Shown one piece after another: positions 56,216 through 64,000 of a DNA stretch of 64,000 nucleotides. The stretch spans positions 1,302,001 to 1,366,000 of the forward strand of contig NC_089432.1 in assembly GCF_026210795.1 (NCBI RefSeq). The letters run 5' to 3'. The DNA is from Rhizophagus irregularis (taxonomy: Eukaryota; Glomeromycota; Glomeromycetes; Glomerales; Glomeraceae). Within the stretch, counting starts at the first letter, position 1; each line of letters begins with the position of its first letter. A program made the position numbers and the translations under genes. The notes below the pieces were generated by a model. That model ran no database searches and was not told the DNA's origin. It was given only the letters and a program-made list of their open reading frames with translations.

Positions 56216-56928
56216 AGTTATAAAAAGAATTTATTTGAAACAAGAACTAGTTTAGAAATTAATAGAATGTGATTCATGAAATTGTAAAACCGGTAACGAG
56301 TTAATTCAAATACAAATTAGTTCGGAAAAATGTTTAATAATTGTTTAATTACTTTGTATTATTTATTATAAGAAGTAATAATAAATTGGTAAATATAATT
56401 ACAGTTTTCATAAAATAATCAATTAAATAATAATAAGATTCATGAAGGTCATTATTTACAATCAAAGAAATTTTCTTTGATAATGTTTGTTACAATTTAC
56501 CACAGAAATTTCGTGTAATTCCTTGGTAAAATTTTGTGGTAAAATAATTTTCCGAAAAATTAAAATTTTCGTATTAAATAATGATGTCATTTATTTCTAG
56601 AAAATAATTAATTAAGTTATACGTTACATTTGACTTGGCATATGACATATTTAGCAATTTTCGTGAAACAGAAATAACGAAATATCGGATAAATATCGAC
56701 AATGGTAAAAATTTACGCATTTTAAGATTACTTAAACGTTAATACAATCACCTAAAAAGAATTACGCAAAGATAAAGGTACGTTAACGTTTGTTTCGTTT
56801 GTTTCTTGGCAAAGACCTTATTTCTTATAAATAAATCTGCTAGAAAAATGTTTCTCGATTTTTTCAATTTAAACATCATAACAACTTATCTTTTTTGAAT
56901 TTTTATACAAATCATAATTTCATTAAAA
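56216..56928. other. AT-rich spacer
   Basis: The 5' flank of the FAD monooxygenase pseudogene. No gene seen. Confidence 0.45.
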
Positions 56929-58594
56929 ATGCAACAAGAAAAAATTCCAACGATTATTTCCGGTGCAGGTCTAGGAGGACTTTCTCTCTATCATGCCTTG
57001 ATAAAGAACAAGGACAAAAAAGAATTCAACGTAAAAATCTTTGAACGTGAAACTAGTCCTACAGCAGGTATAAAAATTTCTAATTTTCTAGTTAAATATT
57101 ATGTTAAAATTTTAAAAATTAACTCACTCATACTGTCACGTATTAGATCGATGGCAAGGATATCATATAGGCTTGTCCTATTATGGAGCTCGATCTCTTT
57201 TAAACTGTGTTTCATCCTCAATCGCTTCAAACCTTCCAAAAGCAATACCAAATCCAATTCCTGATGTAGAAACTCATGGAATAACTATCACTGATCAAAT
57301 AGGAAATGTTTTACTTACCCTCCAACTAAATCATTTAAAGATGTTTATAAAATCGCAAAAATATCTCGTGGTCTATCATCAATTATCATTTATCGTAATA
57401 GACTTAGATATGTTTTATTAGAAGGTGTACCAGTTCAATGGAATAAAAAATGTATTAAATATGTAGAGACCCAAGAAGGAGTTTGGGTATTTTTTGAAGA
57501 TTGTTTACAAGAATTGTAATATTTTAGTTGGCGCAGATGGAATTAATTCTCCAAGTAAGTAGTTATAAATAATATCTATTATTTAAATTATTCTTAAATA
57601 ACAAACATTTTTTTTTCTATTACCCTATGAAAAAAAATTTCTTTAAAATATACTTAAAATGTACTTATATATTTTAAAATATTAAGTATATTTTAGGTAT
57701 ATTTTAAAATATATAAATATATTTTAAGTATATTTTAAAGAAATTTTTTTTTATAGGGTTAGTACGAAAAATTACCCGAATTACAAATTGTTGATTATGG
57801 AATAACACATATTAGTGCGAATGTTTCTGTACCCCAACATCTTATGGACAAGGCAAATAAAATCCATGAAAACTTTTTGGTCCGTAAAACTCTTGGAACA
57901 AAAGAAGATTCAACGCTTATGATGACACGCTTAATACCAATCAAACAAGAACAAAATGATGAGAAAAGTGAACCTCATTATAGAGTAACATTAGTTTATT
58001 CTTATCCCTTCGAATTGGATAACGTTGATGTTGAATCCGATAAAGTTAAAGTTGATGATAATGATCCTGCATCAGTTATCGAACATGTTAAACGGTTAAT
58101 TCGAACATTAAGACCAGATTGTGAATTGACTGATTTATTAATAGAATTTTGGGACTTGATACCTAAAACAATTCCAAATGATCCAATAAAGTTTCCATTT
58201 AAAACTTATAATCCTGTACAATGAAGAATGATGCGAGATATTGATCATGTCTATCAAATCATGGACAAGTAGTCAAGTTGTATTATTAGGTGATGCTGCT
58301 CATGCTATGAGTCCTATATTAGGATTAGGAGCAAATAATGCTATTCAAGATGTTGATAAACTTTCTCAAGCATTACTTAAATGTACGGACTGTAATATTT
58401 CTTTTATTGAAGAATATGAAAAAGAAATGTTAAAGCGAACATCTGCTGACATATTAAAATCTAGAACTGCCACATTTAAGACTTCTATTCCACTTGGACC
58501 TTTTGGCATTATAATTAGAGACAGCATTTTGAAGGTTATAAACGCTATGATAAACTTTTATAGTTTTGCGGATAACATAATTTTTAAGGACTAA
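56929..58594 (+). pseudogene. FAD-dependent monooxygenase, frameshifted, with a MITE in an intron
   Basis: Exon 1 (56929-57067) has the dinucleotide-binding GAGLGGLSL and FERETSPTA. A GT-AG intron (57068-57146) leads to exon 2, DRWQGYHIGLSYYGARSLL. Frame shifts near 57310-57318 and again near 57500-57505, before ILVGADGINSP (the conserved ADG). A second intron starting GTAAGT at about 57551 contains a 136-bp MITE and ends TTAG at its edge. The last part is KLPELQIVDYGITHISANVS onward, with a TGA at 58222-58224 and a frameshift near 58245, then the FAD-binding LLGDAAHAMSPILGLGANNA. This is the class A flavoprotein hydroxylase fold. At least four lesions indicate a pseudogene, though indels in homopolymers could in part be assembly errors. 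Confidence 0.82.
57623..57758. mobile_element. MITE, CCCTATRAAAAAA family, 136 bp, in the monooxygenase intron
   Basis: Long inverted arms are CCCTATGAAAAAAAATTTCT, then TTAAAATATACTTAAAAT, against the mirror ending TTTTTTTTATAGGG. TTA at 57620-57622 and 57759-57761 is the 3-bp target duplication. The right TTA is followed by G, forming the TTAG acceptor of the intron. Confidence 0.85.
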
Positions 58595-59616
58595 AAAACT
58601 ATTAATATTTAATTTATCATTTTTAAAATCTTAGAATCATACTATGCATATACGTATGTAAATACACATACATATAATAATCAATATATAGAATATATAT
58701 TATAAACCGAGGTGGAAATTATTTTTCTATTTGAACTACTTTTTTTTTTATTTATTTATATTTCACGTGCCTCCTGTATATTGATTCTTACAAATATAAC
58801 TTTTTTTTTAAATATAAAGTAACAATCGCTTATTAAAATATTTTTGAAATTTTTTCTTTTTTATCTAAATAAAAAACTTTGAATTTACTTCCAAATTTGG
58901 ATATCGTAATATATTCGGAATTATTGGATATATTTAGGAGATCGAGGTATTTTCATTGTATTAATGAAAAAAAAAATAATAAGATTTATTTTATAATTAG
59001 TTTAATACAGTTTAAATACTATTTTATTATAAATATTAATTATTTTTAATTTTGTTTAATTATAGGCGAATGAATATTTACATTTATATAAAATCAACGT
59101 TTATTACCCGTGATAGAATATTATAATGAAGTATACTTTAACAGAGATTAATGATAATAAGTTTAAAGGAATGAATTAATCAAAACAAATTGTACTTCAA
59201 TTTATATTATCATATAAATAGTAAATAAATAGTTCACTTTTCGAAGTAGCACTCAATCGGTATTTAAAAATTTGTGTTCTTGATTATATTAAACTATTTT
59301 TAATTTTCTTGATTAATACTTATCAGTTACCGTTAGTCAAAAATAAATGCGGACTATTTCTTAATATATAAGAATTAAAGACTTTTTTATTAAGTAAAAA
59401 AATATATTTATTTTAACTAAATTTATTCAAATAAAAAATATATGCATATTTATTTTGATTATATTACAGCACTAACTTTGATCCAAACATAAAAGGTTAA
59501 AGAACAAAAAAAAAAAAAATAGGAAGAAAAATTAGTAAAAAAAATAATTAGAAAAAAAAATATTATTAAAAAAAAATTAGTAAAAGACACTTAATATAGC
59601 ATCGCATCATCAATCC
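58595..59616. other. Gene-less AT-rich stretch
   Basis: 3' flank of the pseudogene, then A-rich runs (59495-59590). I see no gene or element. Confidence 0.5.
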
Positions 59617-59625
59617 GCCAGATTC

Positions 59626-60069
59626 GCACATCTGAAATGTGTGTCAGGTTGACGGCGCAGTGTGGCGCAGCGATTTTTCCAAAAAAAATTAAATTGCAAT
59701 TTTTTTTATTTAAAATAAAACCTTTAAATTCCTGTACTAGATGTATTTTTGTCCGCTCTGCAAATTTACTTAGAGTATATACGGGTGGTTTAGAAGGCCA
59801 TTTTCGCGTTATTTAACAAAAACCGTTTTTTCAACAAATCCAATTTTGGAAATGATCGGCAAAGACGATAAAATCAGTTGTTATATACCAAAGTCAAAAT
59901 CTACTTCCAAAACCTCCTTCCATTTATAAGTGATTTTTGTAAAACAGATGAAAATACATCTAATGTGTAAATTTGAAAGCATTGCATTAAAAAGAAAATC
60001 TTTAACTTAGATTTTTTGAAATTACTGCGCCACACTGCGCCGTCAACCTGACACACATTTCAGACGTGC
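59626..60069. mobile_element. 444-bp MITE with 45-bp TIRs (Mutator-like)
   Basis: The left arm GCACATCTGAAATGTGTGTC, then AGGTTGACGGCGCAGTGTGG, is mirrored at the right end with one mismatch. The 9-bp flanks 59617-59625 (gccagattc) and 60070-60078 (tccagattc) match at eight of nine bases, as expected for a Mutator-type 9-bp duplication with one later change; an 8-bp hAT duplication is the alternative. An inner pair (GATGTATTTTTG / AAAATACATC) extends the palindrome. It is non-coding. Confidence 0.82.
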
Positions 60070-60277
60070 TCCAGATTCAAGTCTAAATAAAAATCAATAT
60101 ATTAATATATTATAAAAGGAAAAAAATAGACAATTGACATAAGAAAAGCTTTTCCACGTCGATCTTCTGTCCAAAATTCAGCTAAAGAACTCTACATAGA
60201 AAAATTTTTTTTCCTACTTATTAACATACAAAAATTATTAGATTTTTAGACTTCCCGACGTGAAAAGCATATAATAG

Positions 60278-62554
60278 ATGGCGCAAAACACTCGCTCAAA
60301 AAATTCAAGAAAATTTGCTCATACGGCTCAACTAGAAGCTCATACTAGTCTTACTGATGAAGCAATAGTCGCTGAGACCTATAGTGACAACTCAAAATCA
60401 CCCCCTGATCAAGGGTTAACAAAACGAACAAAAATAGATACAGTATTAGACGAAACCTCTTCTGAACCCAAAGTCAATAATGATATGGATATTGACAAAA
60501 ACTTAGAAAAAAAAAATGTTGTTCCATCGAATTCTGACGCCGAATCACGTGATCCCATTAGTGCAGATCAACAAACACCAATCAACACAGAATCGGATGA
60601 CATGATCACAGATCTTCCAAACAAAGATACTAATGGAGCTATTGCTTCCGGATCATCCAATACACAAAATACACAACAACAAAACAATGATGAAATTACA
60701 CGGAGCATTCTTATTTTTAAAGAAAACACCTCCACCACAAATTGCCAATACTTTATTTTTTTCACGAAGGATCAATTTGACGCCAACAAATCCAATAATG
60801 AAATTATAAATTCAATCAAAAATGCATTTCTTACAATACATCACGCTATTGGTTACAAATACCAAAAGAAAGCTACCCTAGAATTTTTCACGGTGCAAAT
60901 CAATAACGAAGAATGTTATAACAATATAGTTGATAAACCGATAGCACTCCTTAACAATATTACACCTCGTCCATATTCAAAAGATTTAATTGATCAATTG
61001 ATCGCGGCCAAGCTTAATAAAATCGAAGAATGTACCGTTAAATTGGCAAACGTCCCATTCAACTATGACGTAAACCTTCTCATCAAACACTTTGCTAATT
61101 TTACAAAGCAGTCTATCGCCAGTTTTAAAGAAATCAAACCTAATCTTAAAAGAAGAAGACCACTAGACAACAGAAATACCCAACGAAGCCAATCACCTAC
61201 CTATAAACAAGTGATTATCACTTTTGACAAGAAATCAGCTGTTGAATATTTATTCGCCCAACAGAAATGGGGAATACTCATAGAAAACTTTCTAGTTCGC
61301 ATTTTACCAATGGACGTAAATTCTCAAATTTACAAACAGCGAAACACTCCCACATATGTAGTCACAGGTATACCACTTAACGCCAATATTTTGGACTTAG
61401 AACCCTTAATTAACCACATCAAAGGTCGATCATTGGCATTCGTTCCAACCAACCCGAATTCATTACACAAAGTAGCATATATTTATACGGATTGTAATAT
61501 AGACGATCAATCTAGTATTATTGAAAAATTTGACACACCATTTAACGGAGCCAAACTCTTCATCTTTCTGGCATCACAGAAAAAGTATACAGAAACTTGT
61601 GGATATTGTGGTGATGATAATCACATGATTAATGATTGTAAAGAAACAGATTATGTAATATTACCAAACAATCGTGGACGACGTTTTAGGAAAAAATTCC
61701 TGGCCAGATCCAACAAATTTACGATGGATGATTCAAATAAATCCGTATATAATCGTATTAGAATAATCACCAGATCTACACCCAATGAACATAATCTCAA
61801 CCATAATGGTCCTAATCAATCATTACATTCAAAACCAAAACACCCTAACAGTACCAAGTATAATTATAATCAAACACAGTATCAACAACCAAGACATGGT
61901 AAAAGTATTAACAACACACAATCAATCCCACATGGATCATGGGCACGTCCTACTGAAGAATCTGGGTATAATTCCTCAAATAAAGGTAAAGGACGAGAAC
62001 AGAATGACGATATCGTAGAACTTAAAAAACAAATCACACATCTAAACACTATTATAAAAGACCTTAGTTCACAAATTAAAGGCCTAGATATTGTCCAAAA
62101 AACCCATAATAAAGATATTAAATTATTACAAGAACAAGAACGTCGTCATGCTGAAGACATTGAAAAAATCAGAGTGGAATGTGAGAAAACTAACACAACC
62201 ATTACTAAACAGTCAGAGATCATTAGTGACATCCCAGAAATGGCATCAATCCTGAGAAACATTAGCAACTCAGGTATATTAACACGTTACCAACCACAAC
62301 AAGAGGCATACGGTACACACAATTACGCTCATCCACCTCACAATTTATACGTCGAGGAACACGTACACCAACAGGAAGAGATCTATAGTGAATACGAGGA
62401 TTCCAATAATGGCTACGAATCTTCTGATACAATTAATACCCGCATATTTCCTGATGATGATAACTATACACCATCACACCCCACATCATCTTCATTCCCT
62501 TCTATAACATCAAGAGTAGGTGGTTTCCTCGGTCTCCATCAGAGACAACAATAA
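60278..62554 (+). CDS. LINE ORF1 protein (CCHC zinc knuckle, coiled coil)
   Basis: This is a 758-aa intact ORF starting MAQNTRSKNSRKF. The layout parallels the ORF1 at 11862: a disordered, acidic and S/T/N-rich N terminus with the shared 'TPINTES' / 'TPINEN' text; a conserved centre (KSNNEIINSIKNAF, ANVPFNYDVNLLIKHFANF, WGILIENFLVRILP); a CCHC knuckle CGYCGDDNHMINDC at residues 441-454; a basic N/Q/H-rich stretch; and a coiled coil at about 580-660 (DIVELKKQITHLNTIIKDLS). It is an RNA-binding component of the retrotransposon particle by analogy. No lesions. Confidence 0.9.
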   Translation: MAQNTRSKNSRKFAHTAQLEAHTSLTDEAIVAETYSDNSKSPPDQGLTKRTKIDTVLDETSSEPKVNNDMDIDKNLEKKNVVPSNSDAESRDPISADQQTPINTESDDMITDLPNKDTNGAIASGSSNTQNTQQQNNDEITRSILIFKENTSTTNCQYFIFFTKDQFDANKSNNEIINSIKNAFLTIHHAIGYKYQKKATLEFFTVQINNEECYNNIVDKPIALLNNITPRPYSKDLIDQLIAAKLNKIEECTVKLANVPFNYDVNLLIKHFANFTKQSIASFKEIKPNLKRRRPLDNRNTQRSQSPTYKQVIITFDKKSAVEYLFAQQKWGILIENFLVRILPMDVNSQIYKQRNTPTYVVTGIPLNANILDLEPLINHIKGRSLAFVPTNPNSLHKVAYIYTDCNIDDQSSIIEKFDTPFNGAKLFIFLASQKKYTETCGYCGDDNHMINDCKETDYVILPNNRGRRFRKKFLARSNKFTMDDSNKSVYNRIRIITRSTPNEHNLNHNGPNQSLHSKPKHPNSTKYNYNQTQYQQPRHGKSINNTQSIPHGSWARPTEESGYNSSNKGKGREQNDDIVELKKQITHLNTIIKDLSSQIKGLDIVQKTHNKDIKLLQEQERRHAEDIEKIRVECEKTNTTITKQSEIISDIPEMASILRNISNSGILTRYQPQQEAYGTHNYAHPPHNLYVEEHVHQQEEIYSEYEDSNNGYESSDTINTRIFPDDDNYTPSHPTSSSFPSITSRVGGFLGLHQRQQ

Positions 62555-62609
62555 TCATTGATTATTGTCTTATACACAAGTATTATCTCTCAACTATCAG
62601 GGTGGACTA

Positions 62610-64000
62610 ATGATGAACAACAGTAATAATAAACACACTTCTGGCGTCGAAAACCAGAAATTTTCTCCCTTTTCTAAAATTAAACATCTTATTTCTTCAA
62701 AAAATCCTTTTAAAAATACTAAAAAAACTTCAAAATCACAAAATCAAAAAAATAACATTAATAATATAGACAATATTGATACCCCACAAATTGCACAACA
62801 TTCTTATCCCACTTTAATTTTCGCTACCCATAACATTCAAGGTTCTCTTAATCAAAAAAGAGACAGTTTATTATTATATATGATGGAACACGACATCGAC
62901 TGTCTCTTCGTTTGCGAAACCAATATTGTAGACCCAAACTTTTCACCTACACTTAAAACTGCGTGGCAAAAAATTATAGCACCAATATATAATAATTCTA
63001 ATAATATATTTTATTTTATTAACAATCCAGATCTGGAACACAGAGGTTCAGGTAGTACTTTCATACTGACAGAGAAATTACATAGACATTTACAAACAAC
63101 AAAGATATTGGACCATGGTCGTTGTATAAAGATCACGCTTAATTTTAAAAATCACAAAATATTCAACATTTATGGAATTTATTTACCAAGTGGTAAAGAT
63201 AAGTCAAATGAACACATCAAAAAAACGAGACTTAATAATATCTGCAAAATTCTTTTCGATGATATAACTAAAACAAAATCACGTGACCACACTTATACCG
63301 CGATAATGGGGGATTTTAATATTAATTATTCCAAAGAGATCCTTAAAAAAGGAAAATCAATTTCATATATTGACGCCATGGACAAAATCAAACACAACAA
63401 ACTAGAACAATGGATGTGTTATAAAATATTAAAACTATTAAATTTTACCAATATAGCGACAACCTTCAAAAAAGAATCGGAGAAAACATGGTTCTCTTCT
63501 TGTAATAGTTCCGCTTCCTCGACTACTGTTGATTATATCTGGGCATCTAATAATCTTAATGACATTATCATTGACTTTAATTTAACAAGAACAACTTACT
63601 CTTCAGACCACGCCATGTTGATGTTCACTTTTGAACATCCAAACAATTCTTTTGTTAACTTAAAGAATTTCAATAAGTCACGTGATACAGGAAAATCCTT
63701 CAACAACAGATATAACCTTAATAGCATTCAAAAAGAGGACTGGGTCACATTTAATAATATTGTTAATGAAAAACTCATAAGGTTGCAGGATATACCAAAT
63801 TATTCAACCAAAACTCAAGTATCAGCAGCTATGAATACTTTCAATTCCATCATCATAGACTCTTTGAACGAAATGAAGGTCGCAAAAATTAAAGTAACCC
63901 CAAGGCGCAATAATTTACCACTGGCTTTACGTAAAAAATATAATCATATTCACCAACTCAACTCTATACAAGCTACAGTAAAAGAAGCATTATATATAGA
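62610..64000 (+). CDS. LINE ORF2, N-terminal endonuclease part (partial)
   Basis: The frame is open from ATG at 62610 (a second ATG follows directly) to the window edge, 463 codons. It lies 55 bp after ORF1. After a basic Lys/Asn-rich leader that starts with GVENQ, as in the other LINE, comes an APE-type endonuclease: N75 in HNIQG, E103 in VCET, D235 and N237 in GDFN, T-W-F near 290 and DH at 333-334 in SDHAM. Reverse transcriptase and RNase H should follow beyond the window. It is intact as far as visible. Confidence 0.88.
   Translation, partial: MMNNSNNKHTSGVENQKFSPFSKIKHLISSKNPFKNTKKTSKSQNQKNNINNIDNIDTPQIAQHSYPTLIFATHNIQGSLNQKRDSLLLYMMEHDIDCLFVCETNIVDPNFSPTLKTAWQKIIAPIYNNSNNIFYFINNPDLEHRGSGSTFILTEKLHRHLQTTKILDHGRCIKITLNFKNHKIFNIYGIYLPSGKDKSNEHIKKTRLNNICKILFDDITKTKSRDHTYTAIMGDFNINYSKEILKKGKSISYIDAMDKIKHNKLEQWMCYKILKLLNFTNIATTFKKESEKTWFSSCNSSASSTTVDYIWASNNLNDIIIDFNLTRTTYSSDHAMLMFTFEHPNNSFVNLKNFNKSRDTGKSFNNRYNLNSIQKEDWVTFNNIVNEKLIRLQDIPNYSTKTQVSAAMNTFNSIIIDSLNEMKVAKIKVTPRRNNLPLALRKKYNHIHQLNSIQATVKEALYI

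Larger units (their letters stand above)
60120..64000 (+). mobile_element. Second LINE, 5' part, running off the window
   Basis: ORF1 and the start of ORF2 have the same layout and related sequence as the LINE at 11715 but are clearly diverged. The 5' boundary is a guess from where AT-rich flank gives way to the ORF1 leader. The 3' end and target duplication lie outside the window. Confidence 0.8.

Overview
The window is very AT-rich, intron-bearing fungal nuclear DNA. Gene content points to an arbuscular mycorrhizal fungus (Glomeromycota, most like Rhizophagus). It holds two MATA-HMG-type HMG-box genes, three serine/threonine-kinase-plus-Sel1-repeat genes with identical intron positions, and degenerate members of other large families of these fungi: BTB, hybrid histidine kinase, TKL-type kinase and LaeA-like methyltransferase. 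It is also dense in LINE and hAT elements. The organism assignment is inference from gene families; no marker gene is present.

Layout. 0-7.4 kb: two MATA-HMG paralogs in opposite orientation. The upstream region of the first is duplicated at 1.9-3.1 kb without a gene, and the duplicate has gained two MITEs whose empty sites are preserved in the first copy. 3.1-10.5 kb: AT-rich DNA with several terminal-inverted-repeat elements and no convincing gene. 10.7-21.9 kb: a decayed hAT transposase (DUF659 type) whose two halves flank a nest of retrotransposons, chiefly an 8.7-kb LINE with ORF1 (CCHC knuckle) and ORF2 (endonuclease, reverse transcriptase, RNase H). Its target site already carried a truncated LINE. 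22-25 kb: small elements, including a 42-bp LINE insertion with a 15-bp target duplication.

25.3-38.1 kb: kinase-Sel1 genes A (+), B (-) and C (-), all apparently intact. Between B and C lie a small, very hydrophobic ORF and a 125-bp non-coding tandem duplication. 38.3-58.6 kb: mostly eroded genes (C2H2 zinc finger, a possible secreted protein split by a hAT MITE, hybrid histidine kinase, TKL-type kinase, BTB, methyltransferase, FAD monooxygenase), with one intact N/Q-rich ORF at 48.5 kb. 59.6-64 kb: a 444-bp TIR element followed by the 5' part of a second LINE that runs off the window.

No CRISPR array, rRNA or tRNA was recognised. Intact host genes I support are the two HMG genes, the three kinase-Sel1 genes and, less certainly, the ORFs at 33.5 and 48.5 kb. 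I see no coherent new multi-gene system. The most unusual signals are transposon nesting, the MITE families with readable target duplications, and candidate new small genes or RNAs.
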